64,000 nucleotides of DNA from Devosia sp. SD17-2 (GCF_029201565.1 NZ_CP104002.1:2931001-2995000), one strand, 5' to 3'. Counted from the first letter of the stretch, positions 17,799 through 28,170 are shown. Translations and numbers: made by a program. The notes: generated by a model not told the origin, from the sequence alone.

Positions 17799-18502
17799 TT
17801 CTGTTCCTTCCAGACTTTCTGCTGGACCAGGAATTCCTGGGCTGCCTTGTGCTCGGCAATCTTCTTGGAGGGGCCGGTCGCAGCGACCCGCTCATATCCG
17901 GCGAGATCGATGGCGATGGTGAATTCGGGGGCGTGGTCGGGCCCGGTGCGCTCCACCAGGGCGTAGGTCGGCGGCTCGAGGCCCTTGGCCTGGGCCCACT
18001 CCTGCAGAGTGGTCTTGGCGTCGGCGCGATGGGTCTGGCCGTCGGCGATGAATTCCTCGAAATGGCGCTGGACGAATTCATAGGCCTTGCCCATGCCGCC
18101 ATCGAGATAGATGGCGCCGATGATGGCCTCGGTCACGTCGCCCAGAATGGCTTCCTTCTCAGCGCCGCCAGTGCGGGCTTCGCTGTCGCCCAGGATCATC
18201 TCCGGACCGAGATCAAGCTGGCGCGCGATCACGGCGCAGGTTTCCTTGCGCACCAGCGAATTGAGCGTGCGGCTCAGCTCGCCCTCATTGGCCTTGGGAA
18301 ATTTGCGATAGAGCATGTCGGCCACAACGAGGCCGAGCACCCTGTCGCCTAGGAACTCAAGACGCTGGTAGGAATTTTCCACCCGCTTGCTGGGCGAAAT
18401 GGCACTGGAATGACTCAGCGCGCGCTCGAGCAGATCCGGATCGGCAAAGCGATAGCCGAGCCGGAACTGGAGCTTTTCATGTCCATTGCTGCGGCGACTC
18501 AC
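17795..18502 (-). CDS. rnc: Rnc: ribonuclease III
   Basis: This dsRNA endonuclease matures rRNA and some mRNAs. Its 235 residues hold the catalytic signature QRLEFLGDRVLGLV (about 46-59), the second acidic site DVTEAIIGAIYLDGG, and a C-terminal dsRNA-binding domain (DAKTTLQEWAQAKG to the end). It overlaps lepB upstream and era downstream by 4 bp each. Confidence 0.95.
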   Translation of the reverse strand: MSRRSNGHEKLQFRLGYRFADPDLLERALSHSSAISPSKRVENSYQRLEFLGDRVLGLVVADMLYRKFPKANEGELSRTLNSLVRKETCAVIARQLDLGPEMILGDSEARTGGAEKEAILGDVTEAIIGAIYLDGGMGKAYEFVQRHFEEFIADGQTHRADAKTTLQEWAQAKGLEPPTYALVERTGPDHAPEFTIAIDLAGYERVAATGPSKKIAEHKAAQEFLVQQKVWKEQK

Positions 18503-19323
18503 GGCGTCGCCGTCGTGTCATACGGCTGGTCGGTGTCGACGTACTGGAACATGCGATCCCAGCGGACGTTGGCCGGCCACTGCCAGATCTGCCAGGGCGG
18601 CAGATTGTCCTTGATCGAGAAGAAGCGCGCCTCTGCCTTGGCGATCAGGTTGATCGCCGGCACATAGCCGACCTGGCTCAGCACGCGGCTGTCCGCCGAG
18701 CGGTCGCGATTGTCGCCCATCATGAAGTAATGGCCGGCTGGCACCACATATTCAGGTGTGTTGTCGAGCGGCAGGTTGTCGCCGACTTCCTGGATGATGT
18801 GGCTTGTGCCTTCGGGGAAGGTCTCGCGATAGACGGTCACTTCGCGCGCGTCGCCATTGCTGTCGACGTCCTGCTTCTTGCCGATTTCCTCGCGTTCGAC
18901 CATCGTGCCATTGATGAGCAGGCGACCATTGGTCACCTGGATGCGGTCACCCGGCAGACCGACGATACGCTTGATATATTCGATGTCCTGCGGGACCGGA
19001 CGGAACACGGCGATGTCGCCGCGATTGGGGTCGCGACCCATGATGCGGTTGGAGATTGGCAGTTCGAAGTCGAGCGCCGAGAAATTGCCGTAGCGTCCCA
19101 GCGAGAACGAGTGCTTGCCATAGCCCCAGACGAATTTATTGGCGACGAAGTAATCGCCGATCATGAGGGTCTGCTGCATCGAAGCGGTCGGAATGGAGAA
19201 AGGCTGGAACAGGAAAAAGCGCAGGACGATGGCAATCAGCAGCGCTTCCACCACGACCACAAAGGTATCCCACCACTCGTTGGTGGCGGGTTTCTTGGCG
19301 GTCTTGTCGGCAGATTGGGTCAT
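18499..19323 (-). CDS. lepB: LepB: signal peptidase I
   Basis: LepB cleaves signal peptides of Sec and Tat substrates at the periplasmic face. The 274-residue protein has one N-terminal transmembrane helix (about 20-38), the catalytic serine Ser48 in PTASMQQTL, and the general-base Lys118 in YIKRIVGLPGD. The conserved box GDNRDRSADSR is near residue 205. It is the upstream partner of rnc in the lepB-rnc-era operon and lies 30 bp after acpS. Confidence 0.95.
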   Translation of the reverse strand: MTQSADKTAKKPATNEWWDTFVVVVEALLIAIVLRFFLFQPFSIPTASMQQTLMIGDYFVANKFVWGYGKHSFSLGRYGNFSALDFELPISNRIMGRDPNRGDIAVFRPVPQDIEYIKRIVGLPGDRIQVTNGRLLINGTMVEREEIGKKQDVDSNGDAREVTVYRETFPEGTSHIIQEVGDNLPLDNTPEYVVPAGHYFMMGDNRDRSADSRVLSQVGYVPAINLIAKAEARFFSIKDNLPPWQIWQWPANVRWDRMFQYVDTDQPYDTTATP

Positions 19324-19353
19324 CTTCGTCCCCGGAACGGCAATGCGGAAGCG

Positions 19354-19779
19354 TTAGAGCGTTGCCGCGGCGGGGTCAACGGTTCTGGGTAGCGCTTCGA
19401 TGATGACGAAGGCCTGGGCGAGCCCGGCATCGTCGGTGATGGTCAGATGGATATGGGGCTCGTGGCCGGGCGGCACAAGCCGCTCCAGCGCCCGCAGCGC
19501 GCCATTGGTCAATTGCATCGTGGGCTTGCCGGACGGCAGGTTCACCACGCCCATATCACGCCAGTAGACGCCATAGCTGAGGCCAGTGCCGAGCGCCTTG
19601 GAACAGGCTTCCTTGGCAGCAAACCGTTTGGCGTAGGAGGCGGCGCGCTGGGCGCGGCGATCAGACTTGCGGCGCTCGATCTCGGTAAAACACCGGTTGG
19701 TGAAGCGCTCGCCATGCTTGTCGAGCACTTCGCCTACACGATGAATCTGGATGAGATCGGAACCTAGCCCAATGATCAT
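19354..19779 (-). CDS. acpS: AcpS: holo-[acyl-carrier-protein] synthase
   Basis: AcpS transfers 4'-phosphopantetheine from CoA to acyl carrier protein. It is a 141-residue trimeric-type AcpS. The N-terminal [12 protein letters not shown] carries the Mg-binding Asp, and [15 protein letters not shown] near residue 55 carries the second metal/CoA ligand Glu. The ATG overlaps the pyrE stop by 4 bp. Confidence 0.95.
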   Translation of the reverse strand: MIIGLGSDLIQIHRVGEVLDKHGERFTNRCFTEIERRKSDRRAQRAASYAKRFAAKEACSKALGTGLSYGVYWRDMGVVNLPSGKPTMQLTNGALRALERLVPPGHEPHIHLTITDDAGLAQAFVIIEALPRTVDPAAATL

Positions 19780-20369
19780 TTGACGCCCTGGATACCGCGA
19801 CTGCCAGGCTTCACCGCCGGCAATGCCGCCAGTTCGGACGGCAATTGGTCTGCGGGATAGGCCGGTACCTTATACTGGATAAGGCTGACGAGGGGAACGC
19901 CCACGTCGGCTTCGCCTCCCGAGCGGTCGATCAGGCAGGCGGCTGCGACCACATTGGCGCCGATCTTGCGCAGGGCGTCGACGCATTCGCGGATCGAGAG
20001 GCCCGTCGAGACGATGTCTTCGACGACGATCACCTTGTCGCCAGGCTCGATCTCAAAGCCACGGCGCAGCTCGAACTGGCCATCGACGCGTTCGGTGTAG
20101 AGCGCCGGAACGCGCAGGTGACGGGAAGTTTCATAGCCCGGGATAATGCCGCCGATGGCCGGGGACACCACCTTGGTCACATCACCAAAGCCTTCGCCGT
20201 GGATCTTTTCGGCCAGCGCCTTGCACAGGGTTTCGGTGTGCTCAGCGTACTGGAAGACCTTGGCCTTCTGCAGGAACACGGGAGACCGCAGTCCCGAGGA
20301 CAGAATGAAGTGCCCCTCCAGCATGGCTCCGCACTGGCGGAAAATATCGAGGACTTCATCTTTCGTCAT
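19776..20369 (-). CDS. pyrE: PyrE: orotate phosphoribosyltransferase
   Basis: PyrE makes orotidine 5'-phosphate from orotate and PRPP in pyrimidine synthesis. The 197-residue protein shows the PRPP-binding motif [16 protein letters not shown] and the [12 protein letters not shown] substrate segment. The start at ATG 20369 ([16 protein letters not shown]) has AGGAG upstream with 7-8 nt spacing. A longer frame to 20405 exists but would enter rsh deeply. The chosen start overlaps the rsh end by 14 bp. Confidence 0.94.
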   Translation of the reverse strand: MTKDEVLDIFRQCGAMLEGHFILSSGLRSPVFLQKAKVFQYAEHTETLCKALAEKIHGEGFGDVTKVVSPAIGGIIPGYETSRHLRVPALYTERVDGQFELRRGFEIEPGDKVIVVEDIVSTGLSIRECVDALRKIGANVVAAACLIDRSGGEADVGVPLVSLIQYKVPAYPADQLPSELAALPAVKPGSRGIQGVK

Positions 20370-22641
20370 CACGCGCACTCCTGTCGACTTTGCCGTCCCA
20401 CTCAAGGGTCGAGATCATGCCTGCTTCGCGGGCACCAGCCCTCTGGACGGCGGAGAGGCCCGGGCTGCGCTTGAGCGTTGCCAGAACATCGGTGAGTTGC
20501 GCAAGGTCGCGCACCTCGATTTCAAAGATCATCTGGTGGAAGTCGGGCGAAATCATCCGCATCACCAGGTTATTGATATTGGCGTCACACGCCGCGATGG
20601 CCGACGAAATCTGCGCCAGCGAGCCGGGCTTGTTCAGCGATTCCATCGAAATCACATTGGCGAAGAGCCGGTCCTCCTCCCCTGCCAGATCCCAGCGCAC
20701 GTCTACCCAGGCCACATCCTTGTCGTGCATCTGGGCGAGCACTTCGGAGTGGATCGGATAGACAACGATCGGCGCATCGGGCTGCAGGATGCCGACCAGA
20801 CGATCGCCGGGAACCACGCCCTCACCCGTAATACTGACCGGCGTGTGGAAATCGAGCTGGGCCAGCGCCGCCTTGGCAGCCGGGCCACCATGCTGGCCGC
20901 CGGGCACGCGGAACTTGAACAATTCGGTGGCGCGCAGGGCAAACCAGCCGTCCGCCGTATCAGCCACCGGCAGATCGAGCTTGCGGCGACGCTTGCGGAT
21001 GCCCTTCACCTTGGCGAGCGCATTGCCGAGGTCTTCGCTGCCAACCTTGCCCTCACCCAGCGCAACGAGCATGTCGCGGCGATTTGGCAGGCTCAATTCT
21101 TCGGCGAGCGTCTTGGCCTCGGCATCATCGAGCATGACGCCTTCGCGCTCGAGCATCATGTTGAGCACATGTTCGCCCAGAGCATGGGCGCGCTGCACCG
21201 CGGCCTGACGCACTGCACGGCGAATGGCTGCGCGCGCCTTGCCCGTCGCGGCAATGCCGATCCAGTTGGACGGCGGACGATGGTTCTGATCGCGGAGGAT
21301 CTCGACCTCATCGCCGGAGCGCAATTGCGTCACCAGCGGCAGGATGAGGCCGTTGATCTTGGCGCCGACGCAGGTGTCACCAATGTCGGTATGCAGGGCA
21401 TAGGCAAAGTCGATCGGCGTCGCGCCACGCGGCAAGGCGATAAGGCGCCCACGCGGCGTGAAGCAGAAGACCTGGTCCTGGAACAGCTCGAGCTTGGTGT
21501 ATTCGAGGAAATCCTCGGCCGAGATGCCCGAGATCAGGTGGCTGATGGTCTGGCGCAGCGAGCCATAGGCCTGTGATTCATTTTCGATACGCGTCAGATT
21601 GGCCGAGGCGCCATCCTTGTAAAGCGCGTGGGCCGCGATGCCGAACTCGGCAATCTGGTCCATCTCCTCGGTCCGGATCTGCAGCTCGACGCGCTGCCGG
21701 CTGGGCCCGACGATCGTGGTGTGGATCGAGCGATAGTCATTGTGCTTGGGGACCGAGATATAGTCCTTGAACCGACCGGGCACGACCTTCCAGGTGGTGT
21801 GGATCAGCCCCACGGTGCGATAGCACTGCTCCAGCGACTCCACGATGACCCGAAAGCCGATCATGTCGGACAATTGCTCGAGCGCGATGGACTTGCGCTC
21901 GATCTTGGAGAAGATCGAATAGGGCGACTTCACCCGCGCCTTGACCCGCGCCTTGATCCCCTCGGCGCCGAGGCGCTCGGTCAGCTCGCGCGTAATGGTC
22001 TCGATGGTCTCGCGGTTTTCGACCTGCAATTGCTCGAGCCGCTCGACAATAGCGGCGTACTGCTCGGGGTGAAGAATCTTAAACGACAGATCCTCAAGCT
22101 CATTGCGCATGTCCTGCATACCCATGCGGCCCGCCAGCGGGGCATAGATATCCATGGTTTCCTGGGCGATACGCACCTGCTTGTCGGCGCGCATGAACTG
22201 CAGCGTCCGCATATTGTGCAGCCGGTCAGCCAGCTTGACGAGGAGAACGCGCACGTCCTGGCTCACGGCCAGCAGCAGCTTGCGCAGGTTTTCCGCCTGC
22301 GCTTCCTCGCGACTGACCAGGTTCAGCCGGTCGATCTTGGTCAGCCCATCCACGATGGTGGCGATCTCGGGCCCAAACAGTTGGTCGATCTCGGCCCGGG
22401 TCGCGTCAGTGTCTTCAATCGTGTCGTGCAGCAGCCCCACGGCCACGGAAGCGTCATCAAGCTTAAGCTCGGTCAGGATCGCCGCGACTTCGAGGGGATG
22501 ATTGAAATAGGGGTCGCCCGAGGCGCGCTTCTGCGATCCATGCTTTTGCATGGCGTAGACATAGGCCTTGTTCAACAACTGTTCGTCGGCGTTCGGGTTG
22601 TAAGCCTGAACACGCTCAACGAGTTCATACTGACGCATCAT
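20356..22641 (-). CDS. rsh: Rsh: bifunctional (p)ppGpp synthetase/hydrolase
   Basis: This single long RelA/SpoT homologue controls the stringent response. From [11 protein letters not shown] (22641) it has about 761 residues. First comes an HD hydrolase domain with [12 protein letters not shown], then a synthetase domain with [19 protein letters not shown] and [18 protein letters not shown] follows ([22 protein letters not shown]), then the helical/zinc-finger region and a C-terminal ACT domain ([21 protein letters not shown]). Both catalytic halves look intact. The extra upstream frame to 22767 contains the rpoZ terminator, so it is not coding. The rpoZ–rsh order is the usual one. Confidence 0.93.
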   Translation of the reverse strand: MMRQYELVERVQAYNPNADEQLLNKAYVYAMQKHGSQKRASGDPYFNHPLEVAAILTELKLDDASVAVGLLHDTIEDTDATRAEIDQLFGPEIATIVDGLTKIDRLNLVSREEAQAENLRKLLLAVSQDVRVLLVKLADRLHNMRTLQFMRADKQVRIAQETMDIYAPLAGRMGMQDMRNELEDLSFKILHPEQYAAIVERLEQLQVENRETIETITRELTERLGAEGIKARVKARVKSPYSIFSKIERKSIALEQLSDMIGFRVIVESLEQCYRTVGLIHTTWKVVPGRFKDYISVPKHNDYRSIHTTIVGPSRQRVELQIRTEEMDQIAEFGIAAHALYKDGASANLTRIENESQAYGSLRQTISHLISGISAEDFLEYTKLELFQDQVFCFTPRGRLIALPRGATPIDFAYALHTDIGDTCVGAKINGLILPLVTQLRSGDEVEILRDQNHRPPSNWIGIAATGKARAAIRRAVRQAAVQRAHALGEHVLNMMLEREGVMLDDAEAKTLAEELSLPNRRDMLVALGEGKVGSEDLGNALAKVKGIRKRRRKLDLPVADTADGWFALRATELFKFRVPGGQHGGPAAKAALAQLDFHTPVSITGEGVVPGDRLVGILQPDAPIVVYPIHSEVLAQMHDKDVAWVDVRWDLAGEEDRLFANVISMESLNKPGSLAQISSAIAACDANINNLVMRMISPDFHQMIFEIEVRDLAQLTDVLATLKRSPGLSAVQRAGAREAGMISTLEWDGKVDRSARDDER

Positions 22642-22730
22642 GGAGGTGGCTGCTCTCGCTCTGATCCCATACTTAGCGTCTCGAATGAAAATGGGAAGGG
22701 TCGCACCCCAAGAGATTGTACATCCAACAC

Positions 22731-22763
22731 AAAAACACCCCCGGAATGACCCGGGGGTGTTTT
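22731..22763 (-). terminator. Intrinsic terminator between rpoZ and rsh
   Basis: ACACCCCCGG (22735-22744) pairs with CCGGGGGTGT (22751-22760), with AAAA/TTTT on the flanks. On the minus strand it ends in TTTTTGTG. It lies 31 bp past the rpoZ stop and could act in both directions. Confidence 0.85.
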
Positions 22764-22790
22764 GCAATAACAGCTTCGGAAAAAATCCGA

Positions 22791-23159
22791 TTAGTCGTCG
22801 CGACGCTCTGGCGGAGCCAGGCTTTCGATACCGCGAAGCAGTTCTTCTTCGCTGATCGTGTCGAAATTGATCGAGTCGTCGTCGCCGGAGCCTTCGAGCA
22901 TGGGAGCAGCGTGGCTCTCTGGCTCGTCGACCTCGACATATTTCTGCATCGAGTGGATCAGGTCCTCGTGCAAATCTTCAGGTGAAATGGTGCCATCGCC
23001 GATTTCGCGAAGGGCAACGACAGGGTTCTTGTCGTTGTCACGCGGAACAGTGATCTGGGCGCCGGAGGAAATCATGCGCGCGCGATGAGCGGCCATGAGC
23101 ACGAGGTCGAAACGATTCTCGACCTTCTCAATGCAGTCTTCAACGGTGACGCGTGCCAC
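22791..23159 (-). CDS. rpoZ: RpoZ: RNA polymerase omega subunit
   Basis: Omega is a small subunit that aids RNA polymerase assembly and helps form a (p)ppGpp site. From the GTG start at 23159 the 122-residue protein reads [19 protein letters not shown] (initiator read as Met). It contains the family core [15 protein letters not shown] and has an acidic C-terminal extension. GTG is preferred because GGAG stands 6 nt upstream and the sequence begins exactly as omega proteins do; the upstream 35 codons of the frame are promoter region. It lies before rsh and is separated from it by a terminator. Confidence 0.94.
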   Translation of the reverse strand: MARVTVEDCIEKVENRFDLVLMAAHRARMISSGAQITVPRDNDKNPVVALREIGDGTISPEDLHEDLIHSMQKYVEVDEPESHAAPMLEGSGDDDSINFDTISEEELLRGIESLAPPERRDD

Positions 23160-23392
23160 GAACGTCTCCAATAATTTACGGAACGAAGGTTGGCCATACA
23201 CCATGCAGCGGGCAATGACAAGTTTGCACGCTGCCCGTATCCCCCGCCCTGCCTTGCGAGCCATTTCGAAATATGCGAAGAGCGGCGCAAGAATAAAGTC
23301 CGGACACGAACTTACTCGACCGCACCACGCCCCCTTGCAAATCCAGCGGCAACAATACAGAATAAAAGCTGTTCATTGGAGCGTTTGACAGT

Positions 23393-23950
23393 ATGGGAAT
23401 TGATCCTCGGGAGAAAATTGCGCTTTTTATTGATGGGGCCAATCTATACGCCACATCGAAGGCGATTGGGATCGATATAGACTATCGAAAACTTCTCAGC
23501 GAGTTCGGCGCTCGCGCCTATCTGCTGCGCGCGAATTATTATACCGCCCTGGTGGAGGACCAGGAGTATTCTTCCATCCGCCCCCTGATCGACTGGCTGG
23601 ACTATAACGGCTACACCGTGGTCACCAAGCCCGCCAAGGAGTTCACCGACGCCCTTGGCAGGCGCAAGGTGAAGGGCAATATGGACATCGAGCTCACCGT
23701 GGATGCGCTCGAACAGTCGGCCTTTTACGACCACCTGATTCTGTTTTCCGGGGATGGTGACTTCACCGCCCTGGTTGCCGCCCTGCAGCGCAGAGGCAAG
23801 CGCGTCACCGTGGTTTCAACCCTGACCACGCCGACGCCGATGATTTCGGACGATCTGCGCCGTCAGGCGGACTTCTTCCTCGATGTTGCCGATTTGGCCA
23901 AGACCGTGGGCCGGCCCCAGGTCACCCGCCCGGTCAATCCGGACGCATAG
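23393..23950 (+). CDS. LabA-like NYN-domain protein (PIN-like RNase fold)
   Basis: This 185-residue protein has all the acidic positions expected of the NYN/LabA nuclease fold: Asp in ALFIDGANLY (residue 14), Asp in KGNMDIELTVDAL (near 101), and Asp pair in LFSGDGDFTAL (near 122-124). NYN proteins are presumed metal-dependent RNases. The gene is divergent from rpoZ and convergent with smpB, a neighbourhood common in Hyphomicrobiales. Its RNA target cannot be inferred. A hairpin overlaps its stop codon. Confidence 0.88.
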   Translation: MGIDPREKIALFIDGANLYATSKAIGIDIDYRKLLSEFGARAYLLRANYYTALVEDQEYSSIRPLIDWLDYNGYTVVTKPAKEFTDALGRRKVKGNMDIELTVDALEQSAFYDHLILFSGDGDFTALVAALQRRGKRVTVVSTLTTPTPMISDDLRRQADFFLDVADLAKTVGRPQVTRPVNPDA

Positions 23951-23969
23951 CGCGGAAGACTATCCGCGC
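23950..23969. other. Hairpin spanning the convergent ends of the NYN gene and smpB
   Basis: GCGCGGA (23950-23956) pairs with TCCGCGC (23963-23969) around AGACTA. It covers the last bases of both convergent genes. There is no good T run on either side, so it may be a weak bidirectional terminator or a 3'-end stabiliser. Confidence 0.4.
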
Positions 23970-24463
23970 CCACCCTCTTTCATGATGCGCGCCTTATCCC
24001 GGTTCCAGTCGCGATCGCGACTGGTGGCACGCTTGTCGTAATTCTTCTTGCCCTTACCCACACCGATCAGCAGCTTGGCTTTTCCGTGGTCATTGAAGAA
24101 CAGTTTGAGCGGCACGATCGTATTGCCGGCGCGCGCGACTTCGGCATCGAGCTGGGCCAGCTGCTTCTTGCTCACCAGAAGCTTGCGCGGCCGCCGCTCC
24201 ATATGATTGAAGCGGTTGGCCTGCAGATATTCCGGAATATGGGAATTGATCAGCCAGAGCTCGCCCTTTTCAGGGGAGGCATAGGCCTCCGTGATCTGAG
24301 CCTTGCCCAGACGCAGCGATTTGACTTCCGTACCCGTCAGAACGACGCCGGCCTCGATCGTATCGCCGATTTCATAATCGAAACGCGCACGACGGTTTTC
24401 AGCCACGAGACCGTGGCTGATGAGACCGCTCTTGGATTTGTTCTTGTCGTTCTTCTGAGCCAT
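23960..24463 (-). CDS. smpB: SmpB: SsrA-binding protein
   Basis: SmpB brings tmRNA to stalled ribosomes for trans-translation. This 167-residue protein has the OB-fold core: [23 protein letters not shown], then [19 protein letters not shown], and the basic C-terminal tail [19 protein letters not shown] that mimics codon-anticodon contacts. It lies 5 bp after dapA in the same orientation. No ssrA gene was recognised in the window. Confidence 0.96.
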   Translation of the reverse strand: MAQKNDKNKSKSGLISHGLVAENRRARFDYEIGDTIEAGVVLTGTEVKSLRLGKAQITEAYASPEKGELWLINSHIPEYLQANRFNHMERRPRKLLVSKKQLAQLDAEVARAGNTIVPLKLFFNDHGKAKLLIGVGKGKKNYDKRATSRDRDWNRDKARIMKEGGRG

Positions 24464-24468
24464 GAGCC

Positions 24469-25344
24469 TTAGATAAGTCCGGCGTGACGCATTGCAAAGT
24501 CCATCGCCTCTTCGCCGGCGGACGTCACAGGAACGATCGGCAGGCGCACTTCGTTCGCGCAGAACCCCAACTTGTTTGCACCATATTTTGCAGGCGCCGG
24601 GCTCGGCTCGACAAAGACGGCCTTATGAAGGTGAACGAGCTTGTCCTGGATGGCCAGCGCCCCTCGGAAATCGCCGGCAAGCGAGAGCTCCTGGAGCTGC
24701 GAGCACAGCTTGGGCGCCACATTGGCGGTCACCGAGATGCAGCCATTGCCGCCATGGGCGTTGAAACCAAGCGCAGTGATGTCTTCGCCCGAGAGCAGGA
24801 TGAAGTCATTGCCAAGCTTGGCGCGCTGCAGGCTGGCGCGGCCGAGGTCAGCCGTCGCATCCTTGACGCCGATGATATTGGAATGGGCTTCGTGCAGACG
24901 CGCGATTGTGTCGACCGTCAGGTCCGCCACCGTGCGACCGGGAACCGAATAGAGGATGACCGGAATGCCGACAGCGCGCGCCACAGCCGAAAAATGCTGG
25001 AAGAGGCCTTCCTGGCTCGGCTTGTTATAATAGGGCACGACCGACAGCACCGCGTCGGCGCCGGACTTTTCAGCATGCTGGGCAAGGGAAATGGCTTCGG
25101 CCGTCGCATTGGACCCTGCGCCCGCCAGAACCGGCACCCGGCCATTGGCGACTTCCACGCAGATGTCGACGACGCGATTGTGCTCCTCGTGGCTGACCGT
25201 GGGGCTTTCCCCGGTGGTGCCGACAGGCACCAGGCCGTGGGACCCCTGTTCGATTTGCCATTCGACAAAGCGGGCAAAGGCTTTCTCATCAACGGCCCCA
25301 TCGCGCATGGGTGTGATGAGAGCCGGAATTGAGCCACGCAGCAT
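24469..25344 (-). CDS. dapA: DapA: 4-hydroxy-tetrahydrodipicolinate synthase
   Basis: DapA condenses pyruvate and aspartate semialdehyde, the first committed step to diaminopimelate and lysine. It is a TIM barrel of 291 residues with the Schiff-base Lys161 (GVKDATADL), Tyr132 (ILYSVPGRT) and the Thr pair in PVGTTGES (near 43-44). It is followed by smpB with a 5-bp gap. The 225 bp to the divergent hydrolase gene should hold its promoter. Confidence 0.95.
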   Translation of the reverse strand: MLRGSIPALITPMRDGAVDEKAFARFVEWQIEQGSHGLVPVGTTGESPTVSHEEHNRVVDICVEVANGRVPVLAGAGSNATAEAISLAQHAEKSGADAVLSVVPYYNKPSQEGLFQHFSAVARAVGIPVILYSVPGRTVADLTVDTIARLHEAHSNIIGVKDATADLGRASLQRAKLGNDFILLSGEDITALGFNAHGGNGCISVTANVAPKLCSQLQELSLAGDFRGALAIQDKLVHLHKAVFVEPSPAPAKYGANKLGFCANEVRLPIVPVTSAGEEAMDFAMRHAGLI

Positions 25345-25581
25345 TTGTCGGTATTCCCTGGTTGGTGCCGGGCATTCGCCGGCAATCGTCTGGTGAGTAT
25401 CACTTATCCGGACTGTGCCGGAGAGAGGCGCACCATACTTTCAACTTTTGCCCATCACAAGGCGGATGGCGACAAACTCCACCCACTTGCCCTCACTTGT
25501 GCATCGCGGCGCAAAGGGCTTGAACGCGCGCGCCCGCTGGGGCCACATGTCCCCGCCTGTCCAGCGTGATTGGAGACCAGT

Positions 25582-26526
25582 TTGCGCAACCGCCGCAGCG
25601 TGCCAGCGGATCATCCGCCCTTTGCCGAACTTCCGGTCTCGATGATCGAGACGCGGGACACGCGGGTGCGCATGGCCGTGCATATCGCCGGTTCGCTTTC
25701 CGACCCACGTCCACCCTTGGTGTGCCTTGCGGGCCTCAACCGCAATATGAGCGACTACGCCAACTTCCTGGCCTTTTTCCGAAGAGCAGAAATGGGAAAC
25801 TGGCCAGTCCTCCTGATTGACCTGCCCGGACGCGGCCGGGCCGACGACCGCATGGCCGCCACTGACTACAGCTCCATCGCCGATGCGCGAGATGTCGCCG
25901 ATTGCCTTGCCGCCCTCGGCATTCCACGTGCCGTGATCCTTGGTCAGGGCCACGGCGGCCATGTTGCCATGGCTCTGACTGCCGCACATCCTTTGCTGAT
26001 CGCCGGCACCATCCTTCTCGACGCCGGGCCGGTGGTCGATTCGCGCGGCATCGTCCGTCTCCGCAACAATCTCGCCCATGTCGAAGGACTGCGGGGCGCA
26101 AAGCTCGTCACCGCCGGCTTCCGCCGCATGATGGCCGGCGACTATCCCGGCCTCAGCGACGAGGCGCTGGACCGCCTCGCTCTCCGCAGCCATTTCTCTG
26201 ACAAGCGTGGGCGCGCGCAGCCCCTCTACGACCGTTGTCTCCTCGCGCCGCTTGCCGCGATCAATTTCGATGATGTGCTGACGCCGCAGTGGCCGCTATT
26301 TGACGCCCTGTCCGTCGCGCCCCTCATGATCCTCAGAACCCAACTGACGGATCAATTGCGCCGGGAAACATTTGAGGAAATGGTCCGCCGCCGGCCGGAC
26401 GCGATTGCCTACACAATCGCCGGACAGGGATCCCCTGCCCTTTTCGACCAGCCGGAAGAAATCGCCGCCATCTCGCGTTTCGTCTCAGAGGTCGGAACCG
26501 GCAAACGCAAGACGGCGGCAGCCTAG
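25582..26526 (+). CDS. Alpha/beta-hydrolase-fold protein lacking catalytic Ser and His
   Basis: The fold is clear: an oxyanion-loop region PLVCLAGLNRNMSDYANF, the strand-loop VLLIDLPGRGRADDR, an elbow and a helical lid. The nucleophile elbow, normally G-x-S-x-G, reads GQGHGG (about residue 121), with Gly (GGC, 25948-25950) where Ser belongs. Near the end, where family members have a catalytic His in a G-x-G-H motif, it reads GQGSPALFDQPEE. The acid position in LTDQL is kept. The protein is therefore probably a non-hydrolytic pseudo-enzyme, or uses other residues. The start is set at TTG 25582, because GGAG (25572-25575) stands 6 nt upstream; ATG 25642 is the alternative. The frame is otherwise intact, arguing for a retained role. 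Confidence 0.75.
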   Translation: MRNRRSVPADHPPFAELPVSMIETRDTRVRMAVHIAGSLSDPRPPLVCLAGLNRNMSDYANFLAFFRRAEMGNWPVLLIDLPGRGRADDRMAATDYSSIADARDVADCLAALGIPRAVILGQGHGGHVAMALTAAHPLLIAGTILLDAGPVVDSRGIVRLRNNLAHVEGLRGAKLVTAGFRRMMAGDYPGLSDEALDRLALRSHFSDKRGRAQPLYDRCLLAPLAAINFDDVLTPQWPLFDALSVAPLMILRTQLTDQLRRETFEEMVRRRPDAIAYTIAGQGSPALFDQPEEIAAISRFVSEVGTGKRKTAAA

Positions 26527-26535
26527 AGGCCGCGA

Positions 26536-27852
26536 TCAGTCAGCGCGTACCGAAACAACGATACGACGGTTCTGGGCCTTGCCCGCCGAAGTCGCATTAT
26601 CCGCAATAGGCTGTGCCTCGCCGAAACCAAGAACATAGAGACGTTCGGCCGGAATTCCGCGCTCCATCAACCCATTGGAAACGGCTTCCGCGCGCGAAAC
26701 CGAAAGGGCCAGATTGGCGCGGGCGTCGCCGTCGCTATCGGTGTGCCCCTCGATATTGACCATGACCGCGGGGCAATTCTGCAGCGTCGCCGCAATCTGG
26801 TCGAGCATGGCCCCAGCCTCGGCTGCAAGGATGGCCGCGCCGGAGCGGAAGAGAATGCCGTTTTGCGCCGACAGAAGTGCCAATTGTTCGACGCACTGGG
26901 CGCGCTGATCGGCATCAGACAAAACCGGCGCTGTGACCGCAGCGCCCCCCGGGGCAGCGGGTGCGATCGCTTCCGGCGCGGCCGGAGCAGGCTCCGCGTC
27001 GGGTACCGTCGCTTGTGCTTCTGCACCGGCGGCGACAGGGGTTGGCGATGCCAGGCTCAGGCCCCATCCAGCTTCGGCCAGCTTGCGCTCACTGAACTGG
27101 GTCTCGATCGAGCGAGCAGCTTCAACCGATGCCGGGGTTCCTGCAATGTACCAGGCGCGGCCGTCGAACCGCACCTCACCCTCGGACATGAGAGGCAGAA
27201 GCGCCAGGGCCTGTCGCGCCGCGCCATCAAAATTGAGCGGTTCGCCCGAGCCATAGCGCAGGCTCGAAATCGCGCCATTGCCAGCCAGAGCCATGAGCGC
27301 TGTTTCAACGCCGGGACTGGGCACAAATCCGCTCAACGTCACAACACCGGCCGCACCGCGCTTTGCCGAAAACGCGAATGGCTCGGCCAGCGGCGCTTTT
27401 ATTTCAGCCATTGCAACGATCAGACCCTGCGGCAGCGACGCCGACAAGGCACCGTGTGCTGCGGCATAAGCATCTGCGCTGGCAGCGACGCCCGATATCG
27501 AGACGATATTGCCGCGCACGGCGAAGCGTCCCTCACTCATCCGTCCGAGAACATTGAGACCAAAGGCGACGATTTCATCGTAGCGTACCGGAGCGCCCGC
27601 CCCGAGTTTGAGCCAATTGGTGTCGGCGCCGTCAACCTGTGACAGGCGCTGCCGGGTCTGCTCGTCGGGGGCATAACCATCAAAGACCAGCGTGCCGCCG
27701 GGCTGGCGGGAAATGCTCAGCCAATATTCGTAGATTTGCGGCGGCGGGACGGCGATGACCGAATTCTGCGCGATCGCGGCACCCGGAAGAACGATAGAGC
27801 CAAGGGCAACGACGATACCGCCCGCCGCCCAGGTAAGGAGCCGCCTGTTCAT
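26536..27852 (-). CDS. OmpA-family cell-wall-anchored envelope protein
   Basis: The 438-residue protein starts with a signal peptide (MNRRLLTWAAGGIVVALG, cleavage near AIAQ). Two or three BON-like alpha/beta repeats follow at about residues 40-270, then a proline/alanine-rich linker (about 275-315). The C-terminal OmpA domain contains NIEGHTDSDGDARANLALS and KAQNRRIVVSV, which bind peptidoglycan diaminopimelate. It probably sits in the periplasm or outer membrane tethered to murein. It is convergent with the hydrolase gene, 9 bp apart. Confidence 0.85.
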   Translation of the reverse strand: MNRRLLTWAAGGIVVALGSIVLPGAAIAQNSVIAVPPPQIYEYWLSISRQPGGTLVFDGYAPDEQTRQRLSQVDGADTNWLKLGAGAPVRYDEIVAFGLNVLGRMSEGRFAVRGNIVSISGVAASADAYAAAHGALSASLPQGLIVAMAEIKAPLAEPFAFSAKRGAAGVVTLSGFVPSPGVETALMALAGNGAISSLRYGSGEPLNFDGAARQALALLPLMSEGEVRFDGRAWYIAGTPASVEAARSIETQFSERKLAEAGWGLSLASPTPVAAGAEAQATVPDAEPAPAAPEAIAPAAPGGAAVTAPVLSDADQRAQCVEQLALLSAQNGILFRSGAAILAAEAGAMLDQIAATLQNCPAVMVNIEGHTDSDGDARANLALSVSRAEAVSNGLMERGIPAERLYVLGFGEAQPIADNATSAGKAQNRRIVVSVRAD

Positions 27853-28144
27853 GCCAAACCTTTAGAAACCCGCAGTTTTCCGGACCCTAGATGATTTGGG
27901 CCAGGTGACAAAGAAAAATGCACGCCGGAAACGCCTCGCGCCGTTCGCACCAGCCTGGGCAGGCGGTCGACGTCGCCGTTCAGAGAGACGTCCCTGCCCC
28001 ACAATCCAGCTCAGAGCCGGCGATCGCAGTGGGGATGCTTGGCGCTCGCCCCAACAGGGCTGGCTCAACGCGCAGAATAGCCAACACATCTTATTCGGCT
28101 CTCACAGAGCCAGGGTGCAGAACAGACATCACCCCAAAAAGCAG
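27853..28144. other. Non-coding stretch between OmpA-like gene and porin terminator
   Basis: About 290 bases separate the start of the OmpA-like gene from the porin terminator. They should include the promoter of the former. Short frames here have no Shine-Dalgarno or family pattern. I see no RNA gene or repeat. Confidence 0.4.
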
Positions 28145-28170
28145 AAAGGCCCGGCAAATGCCGGGCCTTT
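28145..28170 (-). terminator. Intrinsic terminator of the porin gene
   Basis: A perfect 11-bp stem, AAAGGCCCGGC/GCCGGGCCTTT, has a 4-nt loop. On the minus strand it is followed by CTGCTTTTTGG. It lies about 25 bp after the porin stop. Confidence 0.88.

Noticed and set aside
22642..22767. Upstream extension of rsh by 42 codons
   Set aside because: It runs through the rpoZ terminator hairpin and has no homology-like sequence; [11 protein letters not shown] is the expected N-terminus.
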